Notes: generated from the letters alone by a model not told the origin. 64,000 nucleotides of DNA from an uncultured Dehalococcoidia bacterium (GCA_958296385.1 OY282494.1:1835537-1899536); one strand, 5' to 3'; shown: positions 49,422 through 59,352, numbered from the stretch's first letter. A program made the numbers and translations.

Positions 49422-50558
49422 CTATGCTTGCATCTGGTAGTGTTTGCCCTCGGTTTTGATGGCGGGGGCGATTACCATTTCGGCTTTGTGGAAGTCGGGG
49501 ACGGTGTAGGCGCCGCACATTCCCATGGCGACGCGGAGTGCGCCGACGAGGTTTTGGGTGCCGTTGGTTACGTTGGAGGGGCCGTGCATGAGCTGTTGCA
49601 GGGTGCCTTTGGTGCCGACGGAGATGCGGGTGCCGCGGGGGAGTTCGGGGTGGGCGTTGGCCATGCCCCAGTTGTAGCCCCGGCCCGGGGCCTCGGCGGC
49701 CTGGGCAAAGGGGGTGCCGAGCATCACGCCGTCGGCGCCGCTGGCGATGGCCTTGCAGAGGTCGCCGCCGGTGCGGATGCCGCCGTCGGTGATGATGCTG
49801 ACGTAGCGGCCGGTGCGCTGGTAGTAGTCGGCGCGGGCGGCGGCGCACTCCAGGGTAGCGGTGACCTGGGGGACGCCGACGCCGGTTACTTCGCGGGTGG
49901 TGCAGGCGGCGCCGGGGCCAACGCCGACCAGCACGGCGTCAATGCCGGTTTCCATCAGTTCGGTGGCTACGTCGTAGCTGACGCAGTTGCCGACGACGAC
50001 GGGGACTTTCAGGGCGCTAATCATTTCGGAGAAAATCAGGCCCCGGTCGCTGTTGGAGAAATGGCGGGCGGTGGTTACGGTGGACTGCACGACGATGATG
50101 TCGGCGCCGGCTTCGACGGCCAGCGGGCTGTAACGCTTGGTGGCGGCCGGGGTGAAGGCGATGGCGGCGACGGAACCGGACTGCTTGATTTCCTGCACGC
50201 GCTCGCCGATGAGGTGTTCCTGCACGGGGGCGCTGTACGCCTGCTGGAGGTACTCGGTGACTTCGGCCTGGGGCATGGAGATGATTTCCTCCAGCACCGA
50301 GTAGGGGTCGGCGTAGCGGGAGTAGAGGCCCTCGCCGTTGAGGACGCCGAGGCCGCCCATTTCGTGCATCAGGGCGGCGAAACGGGGGGAGACGGAGCCG
50401 TCCATGGCGGAGGCCAGCACGGGGGACTCAAAGGCGAACTCGCCGATGCTCATTTGGGTAGAGGTCATTTCCGGGTTGATGGTAACCGTGCCGGGAACGA
50501 TGGCAACTTCGTCGAACCCGTAAGACCGCTCCAGTTCTTTCAACAGTCGTCTGGCCAT
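49422..50558 (-). CDS. guaB3: GuaB3-family IMP dehydrogenase-related protein
   Basis: 378 residues from ATG 50558, set by GAGGTG. It is an IMPDH-like TIM barrel without CBS domains. The catalytic Cys loop is [20 protein letters not shown], and [32 protein letters not shown] follows. The N-terminal part ([63 protein letters not shown]) is the GuaB3 form seen in actinobacteria, cyanobacteria and Chloroflexota. It oxidises IMP to XMP or salvages related nucleotides. It may be the first gene of the selenoprotein cluster. Confidence 0.93.
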   Translation of the reverse strand: MARRLLKELERSYGFDEVAIVPGTVTINPEMTSTQMSIGEFAFESPVLASAMDGSVSPRFAALMHEMGGLGVLNGEGLYSRYADPYSVLEEIISMPQAEVTEYLQQAYSAPVQEHLIGERVQEIKQSGSVAAIAFTPAATKRYSPLAVEAGADIIVVQSTVTTARHFSNSDRGLIFSEMISALKVPVVVGNCVSYDVATELMETGIDAVLVGVGPGAACTTREVTGVGVPQVTATLECAAARADYYQRTGRYVSIITDGGIRTGGDLCKAIASGADGVMLGTPFAQAAEAPGRGYNWGMANAHPELPRGTRISVGTKGTLQQLMHGPSNVTNGTQNLVGALRVAMGMCGAYTVPDFHKAEMVIAPAIKTEGKHYQMQA

Positions 50559-50697
50559 CAGTGTCACCTCAATCTCCGTTGTGGCGGGCGTAAAATTTAG
50601 CAAGGACGCAGCCCATCGTCAACCGGCGGCGGGGTTTGGTTCGGCGGTGGGCAATCCCGGTATTTTGGCTAATGCCGTGTGGGTGAAACGGTAGCAC

Positions 50698-50723
50698 AAA
50701 GGGGCGCCAATTGCTGACGCCCC
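50698..50723 (-). terminator. Terminator of clpC
   Basis: On the minus strand GGGGCG (paired from 50723) and CGCCCC (to 50701) form the stem around an 11-base loop, followed by TTTGTG, directly after the clpC stop. Confidence 0.6.
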
Positions 50724-50750
50724 CGTGTTCGTTTTGCGGCCTGATTTGCC

Positions 50751-53225
50751 TTACGCCGTGGGCAAGGCGGCCAGTTCCCGGGTGCGTACCTTGACGCAGA
50801 CGTTGCCGTCCTCGTCCAGGTCAACGATGGCGGTGTCGCCCTCCTCAATTTTGCCGCCCAGCAGTTCGTCGGACAGCTTGTCCTCAACTTCGTTCTGGAT
50901 GAGGCGGCGCAGGGGGCGGGCGCCCAGCACGGGGTCAAAGCCCTTCTCGCCGAGGAACTCGCGGGCGGCTTCGGTCAGCTCGATGTCAATGTTCTTGTCC
51001 TTGAGCTCCAGGCGCACCATGTTCATCATCAGGTCAACGATCTGGTGAATCTCGCCTTTGCTGAGGGCGTGGAACACGATGGTGGCATCCAGGCGGTTGA
51101 GGAATTCGGGGCGGAAAAAGCGTTTGACTTCCTCCATAACCTTGTCTTTCATCCGCTCGTAGGCTTGATGGTCGGTTTGGGCCTGGTCGGACTTGACCGC
51201 AAAGCCGAGGCTGGTGTCCCGTTTGATGAGGTCGGAGCCGAGGTTGCTGGTCATTACGATGATGGAGTTGCGGAAGTCAACGCGGCGGCCGCGGGCGTCG
51301 GTGAGCTGGCCGGCGTCAAAGATTTGGAGCAGGATGTTGAAAACTTCCGGGTGGGCTTTCTCGATTTCGTCCAGCAGGATGGCGCAGTAGTTCTTGCGGC
51401 GGACGCCCTCGGTGAGCTGGCCGCCCTCGTCGTAGCCGACGTAGCCGGGGGGTGCGCCGATGAGGCGGGCGGTGGTGTGCCGTTCCTGGAATTCGGACAT
51501 ATCCAGGCGAATCATGTTGTCCTCGTGGCCGAACAGGAATTCGGCCATGGCACGCACCAGCTCGGTTTTGCCGACGCCGGTGGGGCCGAGGAACAGGAAT
51601 ACGCCGATGGGATGGCGGGGGTCTTTGAGGCCGGCGCGGGCGCGGCGGACGGCGCGGGCGATGCCGATGATGGCTTCGTCCTGGCCGATGATGCGCTTGT
51701 GCAGGTCTTCTTCCATGTGGAGCAGGCGCTCGGTTTCTTCCTTGGCCAGGCGGGTTACCGGGATGCCGGTCCACATACTGACCACTTCGGCGATGTCTTC
51801 TTCGGTGACCTGGGTGCGTTCCTTGCTGCGGTCTTCGCGCCAGTCGCGTTCCAGGTCGCCGACGTTCTCGGTGAGGTGCAGTTCCCGGTCGCGGAGTTCG
51901 GCAGCGACTTCGTACTGCTGGGAGGCGATGGCTTCGTCTTTCTCCTTGCGGACGCGTTCCAGCATTGCCATGGCGTCGCGGACTTCCTGGGGGGCGTGGC
52001 TGCCGCGCAGACGGACGCGGGAGCCGGCTTCGTCCAGCAGGTCGATGGCCTTGTCGGGCAGGAAACGGTCGGGGAGGTAGCGGGTGGAGAGGTTGGCGGC
52101 GGCCTGCACCGCTTCATCGGTGATGTCCACGTTGTGGTGGTCTTCGTACTGGACTTTGACGCCGCGGAGGATGTCAACGGTCATGTCGGCGTCGGGTTCT
52201 TCCACCTTGACGGGTTGGAGGCGGCGTTCCAGGGCGGGGTCGCGCTCCACGTACTTGCGGTAGTCGTCCAGGGTGGTGGCGCCGATACACTGGATTTCGC
52301 CGCGGGCCAGGGAGGGCTTGAGGATGTTGGAGGCGTCAACCGCGCCCTCGGCAGCGCCGGCGCCGACGATGGTGTGAATCTCGTCGATGAACAGGACGCA
52401 GTTGCCGGAGGATTTGATTTCTTCGATGACCTTTTTGAGTCGTTCCTCAAACTCGCCCCGGTACTTGGTGCCGGCGACGAGGGCGCCCATGTCGAGGGTG
52501 ACGAGGCGCTTGCCTTGCAGGGTTTCGGGCACGGAGCCGGAGGAAATCTGCTGGGCCATGGCTTCGACGATGGCGGTTTTGCCGACGCCGGGTTCGCCGA
52601 CGAGGACGGGGTTGTTCTTGGTGCGGCGGCTGAGGATTTGGGTGACGCGTTCGATTTCGGTATCGCGTCCGATGACCGGGTCGAGCTTGCCGCCGAGAGC
52701 GGCGTTGGTCAGGTCAACGCCGAGCTGGTCGAGGGTGGGGGTGCGGGTGCGGGTGCTGGAGCTGCCGGAGCCGCCGGTGGAGGTGTTGCTGAGGATGCGG
52801 TGGGTTTCGGCCCGGACTTTCTCCAGGTTGACGCCGAGGCTTTCGAGGACGCCGGCAGCGACGCCTTCGCCTTCGCGGAGGAGGCCAATGAGCAGGTGTT
52901 CGGTGCCGATGTAGGTGTGGTTCATGCGGCGGGCTTCGTCAACGGCGAGCTCGACGACTTTCTTGGCCCGTGGGGTCAAGCCGATTTCGCCCTGAGCGGG
53001 GCGTTCGCCGCGTCCGATGATGAACTCAACGGCGGAGCGAACCTTGCTGAGGTCAACGCTGAGTCCGGACAGGACTCGGGCGGCGACGCCTTCGGTTTCA
53101 CGTACCAGGCCCAGGAGGATGTGTTCGGTGCCGATGTAGTTGTGGTTGAAGCGCTGCGCTTCTTCCTGGGCGAGGGAGAGCACCCGCCGCGCCCGTTCTG
53201 AGAATTTCTCGAATCTGCTGCCCAT
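50751..53225 (-). CDS. clpC: ATP-dependent Clp protease ATP-binding subunit ClpC
   Basis: 824 residues. Two Clp_N repeats at 1-145 start [33 protein letters not shown]. The first AAA+ module has Walker A GEPGVGKT near 209 and the Walker B region [22 protein letters not shown]/middle domain ([21 protein letters not shown]) separates it from the second AAA+ module, with Walker [10 protein letters not shown] near 545. The C-terminal D2-small domain ends [23 protein letters not shown]. It unfolds substrates for ClpP. AGGAG before ATG 53225, a TACAAT box at 53273-53278, and a terminator downstream make it a single-gene transcript. Confidence 0.96.
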   Translation of the reverse strand: MGSRFEKFSERARRVLSLAQEEAQRFNHNYIGTEHILLGLVRETEGVAARVLSGLSVDLSKVRSAVEFIIGRGERPAQGEIGLTPRAKKVVELAVDEARRMNHTYIGTEHLLIGLLREGEGVAAGVLESLGVNLEKVRAETHRILSNTSTGGSGSSSTRTRTPTLDQLGVDLTNAALGGKLDPVIGRDTEIERVTQILSRRTKNNPVLVGEPGVGKTAIVEAMAQQISSGSVPETLQGKRLVTLDMGALVAGTKYRGEFEERLKKVIEEIKSSGNCVLFIDEIHTIVGAGAAEGAVDASNILKPSLARGEIQCIGATTLDDYRKYVERDPALERRLQPVKVEEPDADMTVDILRGVKVQYEDHHNVDITDEAVQAAANLSTRYLPDRFLPDKAIDLLDEAGSRVRLRGSHAPQEVRDAMAMLERVRKEKDEAIASQQYEVAAELRDRELHLTENVGDLERDWREDRSKERTQVTEEDIAEVVSMWTGIPVTRLAKEETERLLHMEEDLHKRIIGQDEAIIGIARAVRRARAGLKDPRHPIGVFLFLGPTGVGKTELVRAMAEFLFGHEDNMIRLDMSEFQERHTTARLIGAPPGYVGYDEGGQLTEGVRRKNYCAILLDEIEKAHPEVFNILLQIFDAGQLTDARGRRVDFRNSIIVMTSNLGSDLIKRDTSLGFAVKSDQAQTDHQAYERMKDKVMEEVKRFFRPEFLNRLDATIVFHALSKGEIHQIVDLMMNMVRLELKDKNIDIELTEAAREFLGEKGFDPVLGARPLRRLIQNEVEDKLSDELLGGKIEEGDTAIVDLDEDGNVCVKVRTRELAALPTA

Positions 53226-53530
53226 GAGTTTCTCCTGGGGTGATGTCAGACTGCCGCCCGGTTGATGCCGCTATTGTACCGCAATCGGGCAAAAATAAAA
53301 GCGGCTGTGACGCCGATTTGCACCGACGGGGCCGCTGGAACCTTTACCGAATTGGGATTTTTAGTGGGTCTAAGCCGTCGTTTGTCGTCAGGAGCGTCAT
53401 TACGCGTACCCCTACCGTCGGCAACGTCAACGGGCTGCCGCCGCCGGCCGGTTGCCGGGACATTCGCGCGTCTGACGGGGGCTGGACAGACGGGCGACGG
53501 GTTGGGTCGCCGTGGTCAGTCCAGGTAAGT
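53226..53530. other. Region between clpC and 5S rRNA
   Basis: 305 bp: clpC ribosome site and -10 box (53273-53278, minus strand), the 5S terminator, then about 195 bp of 3' trailer to the 5S gene with no feature recognised. Confidence 0.5.
53291..53336 (-). terminator. Terminator downstream of 5S rRNA
   Basis: On the minus strand AGCGGC (53336-53331) pairs with GCCGCT (53305-53300), followed by TTTATTTTTG. It would end the 5S transcript about 195 bases after the mature 3' end. Confidence 0.6.
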
Positions 53531-53652
53531 CTTTCCGGCGGTGACCTATTTTCCCACTCCGTTGCCAGAGCAGTATCGTCGGCGCTGGGGCGTTTCACTT
53601 CCGTGTTCGGGATGGGAACGGGTGGGGCCACCCCGCTTGAACCACCAGAAAG
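53531..53652 (-). rRNA. rrf: 5S ribosomal RNA (orphan)
   Basis: The minus strand contains ACCCGTTCCCATCCCGAACA, GGAAGTGAAACGCCCCAGCG and AAATAGGTCACCGCCGG, the conserved loop B, loop C and helix IV-V parts of 5S rRNA. The ends CTTTCTGGTGG and CCGCCGGAAAG pair as helix I. No 16S or 23S lies within reach, and a dedicated promoter precedes it. Confidence 0.95.
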
Positions 53653-53662
53653 ACGTAGGGGG

Positions 53663-53691
53663 ATTATGCACCACTTTGCCGCCGTTGGCAA
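53663..53691 (-). promoter_or_regulatory. Promoter of the orphan 5S rRNA
   Basis: TTGCCA - 17 bp - CATAAT, ending 10 bases before the mature 5' end of the 5S RNA. Confidence 0.75.
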
Positions 53692-53842
53692 GGGTATGGG
53701 CCGGGTATTTTTGGAAAATTGCCAAACTGCGTTTGGGCGATGGCGATTACCGGCAAAGGGAATGGCCATTCCGGGCGATGGGGCACCCGGAATGGCCGGG
53801 GCCAATATACCGGCCCGAACTCTTGCAATCAAGGGCCTGTGC

Positions 53843-53848
53843 TATACT
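53843..53848 (+). promoter_or_regulatory. -10 box before tRNA-Lys
   Basis: TATACT, 72 bases before the tRNA. A TTGCAA 14 bp upstream is too close for a normal -35, so this is only a candidate. Confidence 0.35.
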
Positions 53849-53920
53849 TGCAGGCAGGCTACCGTTTTCGTCGGGCGATTTCGGTCGGATGGAACCGGAT
53901 TCAACGAGCCGTTTGCGCAG

Positions 53921-53996
53921 GGGCCGTTAGCTCAGCTGGCAGAGCACCGGACTTTTAATCCGGGTGTCGTGGGTTCGATCCCCACACGGCCCACCA
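53921..53996 (+). tRNA. tRNA-Lys, anticodon UUU
   Basis: 76 bases with CCA encoded. GGGCCGT pairs with ACGGCCC; D arm GCTCAGCTGGCAGAGC; anticodon arm CCGGACTTTTAATCCGG with UUU; T arm GTGGGTTCGATCCCCAC. Confidence 0.97.
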
Positions 53997-54090
53997 CCGC
54001 TATTGACTGGATTGGGGCCCGCTAGACAGGGGCCCGCCGCAGTGATGGCCCCATTGAATTGGGGCGCGATAAGTTTAATGGAGGCAGGAT

Positions 54091-54780
54091 ATGCAGGCCG
54101 AAACGGAGTTCAATCCCAGCTTTGCGCTGTTGACCATTAGCCTGATGCCGGGGGAGTCGATTAAGGCGGAGACGGGGGCGATGGCGGCGCAGCAGGGGGT
54201 GGCGATGAAAACCGGGGTGGGCAGCGGCGGGCTGTTTGGGGGCATCCGGCGGATGATAGGCGGCGAATCGTTTTTTATGAACACCTTTACCGCCGAGGCC
54301 GGCGGCGGGTGGGTCAGCCTGGCCCCGCCATCGCCGGGGGACGTCAGCTCTTTTGCGCTGGAGCCGGGCAAGAACCTGTTTATCCAGTCGGCATCGTTTC
54401 TGGCCTGCACGGAGAACGTGGAGATTGACACCAAGTTTCAGGGGTTTCGCGGGTTTTTCAGCGGCGAAAGCCTGTTTTTCATCCGGGCCTACACGGAACG
54501 GGGCGCCGGCACGGTGTATTACAACTCTTTTGGGGCCATCAAGCAGATTGACGTGACGCCGGAGCAGGAGCTGGTGGTGGACACGGGGCATCTGGTGGCT
54601 TTCAGCGATGACGTGAACTATTCCATCGGCAAGGTGGGCGGCATTGGGTCGCTGATTGCCGGCGGCGAGGGGCTGGTCATGAAATTCCGGGGCAACGGGC
54701 AGGTGTGGATACAAACCCGGAACCTGGCGTCGCTGGCCGACAAGCTGACGCCGTTTTTGCCTACTACTAAAGGAAAGTGA
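54091..54780 (+). CDS. AIM24/TIGR00266 family protein
   Basis: 229 residues, predicted mostly beta. SLMPGESIKAETGAMAAQQGVAMKTGVGSGGLFGGIRRMIGGESFFMNTF and the end GEGLVMKFRGNGQVWIQTRN follow the TIGR00266 (AIM24, TNF-like) family from start to end. Family members are cytosolic trimer-forming proteins with no certain biochemical role in bacteria; the mitochondrial relative affects inner-membrane organisation. Its stop overlaps the GTG start of the kinase gene (GTGA), so the two are coupled. Confidence 0.92.
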   Translation: MQAETEFNPSFALLTISLMPGESIKAETGAMAAQQGVAMKTGVGSGGLFGGIRRMIGGESFFMNTFTAEAGGGWVSLAPPSPGDVSSFALEPGKNLFIQSASFLACTENVEIDTKFQGFRGFFSGESLFFIRAYTERGAGTVYYNSFGAIKQIDVTPEQELVVDTGHLVAFSDDVNYSIGKVGGIGSLIAGGEGLVMKFRGNGQVWIQTRNLASLADKLTPFLPTTKGK

Positions 54781-55841
54781 GCAAACCGCCGCCTTTCTCG
54801 CTCACTGCGGATAACGCCGTCGGGTATCTGCGCGCGCAGGGCGTTTTGACCGCGGCGGCAGCGGGGGCTGCGTCGGCCCGGCTGCTGGGCGGGGGCGTGT
54901 CTAACATTGTGGTGCGGGTTGACGTTGGGGGTGGCCCGGCGGGCGCGCTGGTGGTAAAGCAATCGCTGCCGCAGCTGCGGGTGGAGCAGGACTGGTTCGC
55001 CGACCGCAGCCGCATCTATCGGGAATGGGCCAGCATCCGGTATCTGGCCGGCGTGCTGCCGGCGGGGGCGATTCCGGAGGTCATCTATTCTAATGAGGAT
55101 GATTACCTTTACGTGATGACGCCGGCGCCGCCGGGCGGGGTTAATTGGAAAGAGGCTTTGCTGGGCGGGCAAGTTGATGCCGCCGTTGCCGGCAAGGTTG
55201 GGGAGATGCTGGGGCAAATACACCGGGCTACGCGCAGCGCCGCCGGGGGAGCGCCGGCGGAGCTGGGGGACTTTGCGGACCAGACCTGTTTCGTGCAGCT
55301 CCGCATTGACCCGTATCACCGGGCTACGGCCGCCGTCCATCCGGATCTGGCCGGCGTAATTGAAACGGAGGCGCAGCGGATGCTGGGCCGGCCGCTGGTG
55401 ATGGTGCACGGCGATTACAGCCCCAAGAACGTAATCGTGGCCGGCGCCGGCGCAGCGGCGCAAGTTTTTCTGCTGGATTTTGAGGTGGTGCACCTGGGAC
55501 ATCCGGCGTTTGACCTGGCCTTTATGCTGAATCATCTGACGCTTAAGGCGATACACCGGCCGGAGCTGGCGGGGGCGTACAACGGGGCGGCGCTGGCGTT
55601 TTGGGACGGTTATGTTGCTGCCGGCGATACGGCGGCACTAATGGATGGGCTGGAGGCGGATACCGTCCGGCAGCTGGGCGTTTTGCTGCTGGCACGGGTG
55701 GATGGCAAATCGCCGGCCGAGTACATCCGGACGGATGCGGACAAGGGCCGGGTGCGTAATCTAGGCCGGGCCATCCTGAACGGTGCGGTGACGCGGTTGG
55801 GCCAGGTGCGGGAGTGGCTGGCGGGCCCGGCGAACCGCTGA
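54777..55841 (+). CDS. Aminoglycoside-phosphotransferase-type small-molecule kinase
   Basis: 354 residues from GTG 54777. ARLLGGGVSNIVVRVDV is the glycine-rich nucleotide loop, and ALVVKQSLPQLR holds the ATP-binding Lys. The catalytic motif is MVHGDYSPKNVIV (Brenner motif H-G-D-x-x-x-x-N), and LLDFEVVHLGHPAFDLAF has the metal-binding Asp. The layout resembles methylthioribose kinase and choline kinase-like enzymes more than antibiotic resistance enzymes. The substrate is not known. It is coupled to the AIM24 gene by a four-base overlap. Confidence 0.88.
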   Translation: MSKPPPFSLTADNAVGYLRAQGVLTAAAAGAASARLLGGGVSNIVVRVDVGGGPAGALVVKQSLPQLRVEQDWFADRSRIYREWASIRYLAGVLPAGAIPEVIYSNEDDYLYVMTPAPPGGVNWKEALLGGQVDAAVAGKVGEMLGQIHRATRSAAGGAPAELGDFADQTCFVQLRIDPYHRATAAVHPDLAGVIETEAQRMLGRPLVMVHGDYSPKNVIVAGAGAAAQVFLLDFEVVHLGHPAFDLAFMLNHLTLKAIHRPELAGAYNGAALAFWDGYVAAGDTAALMDGLEADTVRQLGVLLLARVDGKSPAEYIRTDADKGRVRNLGRAILNGAVTRLGQVREWLAGPANR

Positions 55842-55912
55842 CAGTGGGGGGTTGCCCAATCGGGGGGGCGCTCATTAGGCTTTGACGCAATCAGTCTGGC
55901 CTGGGGGTTGCA

Positions 55913-56668
55913 ATGGTTGCCGACTTGGGTTCGTTCCTTATTAATGATGCCGCTATTTACGCGGCCGGCGATGCGGGGGGCGCCGTTCCGGACAGCGCGG
56001 CGCTGCCGGGCGGGTTTGCCGGCGGGCCGGGGGCCGTGCTGCCGGCGGTGTTTTATCCCCGGCACACGGCGGAGAGTTTGCGGGAGTTTCTGGGGGTTTT
56101 GGCGTCGGCCGGGGGGCGGGGAGGGCCGGCGCTGACTGCGATGCGGGAGCCGCCGCTCTATACGCTGGCGGCGGCGCTGTATCAGTTTGGGCGGGATTCC
56201 CGCGCCGGGCTGGACGCGGCCCTGGCTGATGCGGGGTTTGTCGCCGGCGATGCGGATGCTACGGTGGTGGAGACTTGGCAGTCCGGGTTTATGCCCAAGC
56301 TGCAAGATGAGCTGCGTTGGCGGGATTGCCGGATGATGGGGCGGGACCCGGCCGGGCCGGTGCGGCGGGGGCGTTTGCTGCAACTAGTGGGCAGTTTTAC
56401 CGAGCTGGCGGTTTGGAGCGCATCGCCGCTGCACCGGCACAAGCTGATTGGAGATTGCCCGTTTTGCGGCGCAACGGCGTCGCTGGCCGTCCTGCTGGCC
56501 AACGTGCAGTGGCACTGCTTCGGCTGCCAGCGACGGGGCGGGCTGGTTGAGTTTGCTGCGGAACTGATTGGGCAGGCTATTTCCGAATCTGCGGCCAGCG
56601 CCGGGCAGAACCGGGCCAACGCCGGGCCGTATGGGGATGGGGATGCCGGCGTCGGGCCTACTCCGTAA
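55913..56668 (+). CDS. Unknown protein with C-terminal DnaG-like CHC2 zinc finger
   Basis: 251 residues. The last third has DCPFCGATASLAVLLANVQWHCFGCQRRGGLVEFAAEL, a zinc ribbon with spacing CxxC...CxxC like the CHC2 finger at the N-terminus of DnaG primases. No TOPRIM or primase core follows; the first 180 residues match nothing I recognise. A stand-alone CHC2 protein may bind DNA or have a structural role. ATG 55913 lies 71 bp after the kinase gene. The gene overlaps the convergent metalloprotease by 11 bases. Confidence 0.7.
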   Translation: MVADLGSFLINDAAIYAAGDAGGAVPDSAALPGGFAGGPGAVLPAVFYPRHTAESLREFLGVLASAGGRGGPALTAMREPPLYTLAAALYQFGRDSRAGLDAALADAGFVAGDADATVVETWQSGFMPKLQDELRWRDCRMMGRDPAGPVRRGRLLQLVGSFTELAVWSASPLHRHKLIGDCPFCGATASLAVLLANVQWHCFGCQRRGGLVEFAAELIGQAISESAASAGQNRANAGPYGDGDAGVGPTP

Positions 56669-58685
56669 TCCAGAGCCGGTACTGGCCCGGTTCGGTGGTG
56701 GCCGGGGCTGCGGGGGATACGGCAATCGTCAGCTCGCCGGTTGCGCCGGGGGGCGGTTTCAGGGAACCGTACAGCATATCGGTGGACGGGTCGTAGTTGA
56801 GGGACATTCTGGTTGCGGTGGGGGGTTCGCCATCGGTAATCAGCCAGACTATCCAATCCTGCCGGACGCGGTTGTTGACCAGCACGAAACCGTCGGGCTG
56901 CCACTGGGTATCGCCGGCGTTCTGTCCGGTAGTCAGGCCGGCAATCCGCAAGTCGCGGACGCAGAAGCCGGGGGCGTGGATGGCGTCGTCGGTTACGTAG
57001 TGGAAACGGAGGATGGTTTCCCGGCCGGCGTAGGCATCCAGGGGTACGGCAATCGTCTGCCAGTCGCTGTAGCCGGTGAAACCGTGGCCGTAGCTGTTGC
57101 CCATGGGGTTGTAATCGGTGGTGCCGTCGGCGGGGAGGACATCCCAGGTGGCGCCGCCGTCGGTGGAGGCTTGCAGGTAGGCGTAGTCCCAATCCTCCTC
57201 GATGTGGCGCCAGTATTGGAACGACAGGGTGGGGGATGCGCCGTCGGGCCCGGCGTGGGGCAGGGCAAAGGATTGGGACAGCGTAGCCGATATGGAATCG
57301 CCCCGGTTGCTCCACCAGCAGGCGGCGCCGGGGAGTTCGGTGGGCAGCAGGGGGGCCGTTGCGGTGCCGGTGAAGTGTATCTCCGGCGGGTTTGACGTTG
57401 CGGCAACGCGGACGTAGCGGGCGCCATACTGGTTCAGCGACACGGTTTCGGGGCTGTCGTTGGGCTTGAGGCGGCCGGGGATGCGCGCGGCGCGCGGGGC
57501 CAGGTTGTCGTAGCCCCAGCGGGTGTTATCCCAATCGAGAAAGTTGGCGACAATCCAGTCGGCAAAGACGGTGTGGAAAGTGGCCGGGGCGCCGGATTGG
57601 GCGGTGGCGCCCTGGGCGGCGAGAAAGGCGTTGATGCCGGCGATGCCGTCGGCGGGTTCCAGCAGCAGGTCGCGCAGGGATGCGCCGGGGGCGTAATGCT
57701 CGCGCAAGTAGTGGGCGAACAGGGATGAGGCGCCGTAGCTGAATCCGGAATCGCCGGACAGTTCGGGGGGCCAGTTGACCAGGGATATATCGGGGCGTTG
57801 CAGGAATCGGTACAGGCTGAAGGATGGAAAGCCGGCCTCGGTAACCGCCAGTTCCGACAGTCCCTCGTTCAGCCAGGAATCCTCGGATGCGTCGGCGCGT
57901 TCGTGTATCACGTGCTGCAACTCGTGGGCCAGCACGTCCAGGTACACTTCGTCGGATACGGAAACATCCCGGACGTTGATGTAGATGGCGTCGACTTCGT
58001 TGCTGTAAGGCACGACTTCACGCCCGAAAGCATCGGAGCCCGACACGTAGCCGCCAACGCCGGGTATATCGCCGTTGATGACGTGGAGGCGGGGCGGCGG
58101 GCCGCTGTCGCTGGCATTGCCGTCGGCCAAAACCGGGCCGAAAACGGCGGCGATGCTGGGGAACACCTGCCCCTCGGCGACGTCGGCGGCCTGGCGCATC
58201 GCGTCGTCGTTGATGCGGAGGCCATCCTCAACCCACCAGTAGGCGCTATCGGAGATGACCGCCAGCCGGAACGTTTGGGACAGGATTTTAAGATTCCAGA
58301 GGTCTGCAATCCAGAACTCGGCGGTATCGCCAATTGCCGGGGGCTGGCCGGCGAACCGTCGGGGGCGGGATTCCGGCGTTTCGCCTTGCCAGCGCAGCTG
58401 CCGGGCCAGCGCCGGCAAATCACGCGGCGGCGGCTGGGGGAAATCGGCGGCGGTCATGGCGGCGGTTGGGATGACGGCCGGCGGCGGCGTTGGCGTGGGC
58501 GCGGTTGACGCTGGCGCGGCCGTTTTGGTGGGGGCCGGCGTTGGCGTGGGAGTGGGGAGGGCAGTGGGGAGCGACGATTGCGCCGGCGGCGGGATGGCGG
58601 GTGCGTCGGCGGCGCAGGCCAGGCCGAGTAGAGCCAACAGCAGCGCCAGACCGACGGCGGCGAGCAGCGGCCTAATCGTTAGCAT
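56658..58685 (-). CDS. Secreted lipoprotein metalloprotease (HExxH, immune-inhibitor-A-like)
   Basis: 675 residues. A signal helix ends at the lipobox LLGLAC (Cys ~24), followed by a Pro/Thr-rich linker to about residue 75. The zinc motif is HELQHVIH near 258 and NEGLSELA supplies the third ligand Glu about 20 residues on. The C-terminal half has repeated beta-sandwich features (YWRHIEEDWDYAYLQASTDGGATWDVL, then GFTGYSDWQTIAVPLDAYAG) as in M6-type peptidases. It would be anchored outside the cell and digest protein. ATG 58685 overlaps the pth stop by 14 bases. Confidence 0.87.
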   Translation of the reverse strand: MLTIRPLLAAVGLALLLALLGLACAADAPAIPPPAQSSLPTALPTPTPTPAPTKTAAPASTAPTPTPPPAVIPTAAMTAADFPQPPPRDLPALARQLRWQGETPESRPRRFAGQPPAIGDTAEFWIADLWNLKILSQTFRLAVISDSAYWWVEDGLRINDDAMRQAADVAEGQVFPSIAAVFGPVLADGNASDSGPPPRLHVINGDIPGVGGYVSGSDAFGREVVPYSNEVDAIYINVRDVSVSDEVYLDVLAHELQHVIHERADASEDSWLNEGLSELAVTEAGFPSFSLYRFLQRPDISLVNWPPELSGDSGFSYGASSLFAHYLREHYAPGASLRDLLLEPADGIAGINAFLAAQGATAQSGAPATFHTVFADWIVANFLDWDNTRWGYDNLAPRAARIPGRLKPNDSPETVSLNQYGARYVRVAATSNPPEIHFTGTATAPLLPTELPGAACWWSNRGDSISATLSQSFALPHAGPDGASPTLSFQYWRHIEEDWDYAYLQASTDGGATWDVLPADGTTDYNPMGNSYGHGFTGYSDWQTIAVPLDAYAGRETILRFHYVTDDAIHAPGFCVRDLRIAGLTTGQNAGDTQWQPDGFVLVNNRVRQDWIVWLITDGEPPTATRMSLNYDPSTDMLYGSLKPPPGATGELTIAVSPAAPATTEPGQYRLWITE

Positions 58686-59319
58686 TGACGGCGGGGCCGG
58701 AATGGGCATCGGGCGCGGGTTCGGGCGGTTTGGGGTCGGTGTTGTAGCGGTTCATTGCGGTGTTGATGCCATCGGACAGGAGGCAGTCCACGGCGGCGGC
58801 GGCGCGGGAGATGCTGTTCTGGGCGGCGGGTTGTTCGTCGGGGGAGAACCGGCCCAGGACGTGGTTGACGCTGCCGGCGCCGCCGTCGGGGGGGCCGATG
58901 CCGATGCGGAGGCGGGGGAACTGGACGGTGCGTATGGCGCGGATGATGTCCTTAATGCCGTTGTGTCCGGCGTCGGAGCCTTGCGCGCGCAGCCGGATGC
59001 GGCCCAGGGGCAAGGCCATCTCGTCGTACACGATGACCAGCTCGGCGGGCCGGGAGCCGAATCTGGCCATCAGATAGGCTACCGACTCGCCGGACAGATT
59101 CATAAAGGTGCGGGGTTTGGCCAGCACTACCGGCTTGCCAGCGCAAAAGCCCTGTCCCAAAACCGTCGTGCGGCGGCGGTCGTTGACGCTGATGCGCCAG
59201 CGTTCGGCCAGCAGGTCGATGCACGCAAAGCCGACGTTGTGGCGGGTCGCGCGGTAGCGGGGGCCGGGGTTGCCCAAGCCGATAATCAGCCGGGGCCTTT
59301 TGTCGTCATCCTGCGGCAT
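58672..59319 (-). CDS. pth: Peptidyl-tRNA hydrolase
   Basis: 215 residues. IIGLGNPGPRYRATRHNVGF has the catalytic His in RHNVGF. VVLAKPRTFMNLSGESV, then VIVYDEMALPLGRIRLR and GSDAGHNGIKDII are the remaining motifs of the Pth family. It frees tRNA from stalled peptidyl-tRNA. The last 30 residues (DPKPPEPAPDAHSGP) form a Pro-rich tail beyond the usual end of ~190 residues. It lies between the molybdenum hydroxylase and the metalloprotease genes and overlaps the latter. Confidence 0.95.
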   Translation of the reverse strand: MPQDDDKRPRLIIGLGNPGPRYRATRHNVGFACIDLLAERWRISVNDRRRTTVLGQGFCAGKPVVLAKPRTFMNLSGESVAYLMARFGSRPAELVIVYDEMALPLGRIRLRAQGSDAGHNGIKDIIRAIRTVQFPRLRIGIGPPDGGAGSVNHVLGRFSPDEQPAAQNSISRAAAAVDCLLSDGINTAMNRYNTDPKPPEPAPDAHSGPAVNAND

Positions 59320-59352
59320 AGGTTTGGGGGCGGGCGGCGCCGGGTTACGCGC

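Noticed and set aside
51045-53201. 718-codon plus-strand frame opposite clpC
   Set aside because: Antisense shadow of clpC, with composition dominated by Gly, Ala, Asp and Val and no domain.
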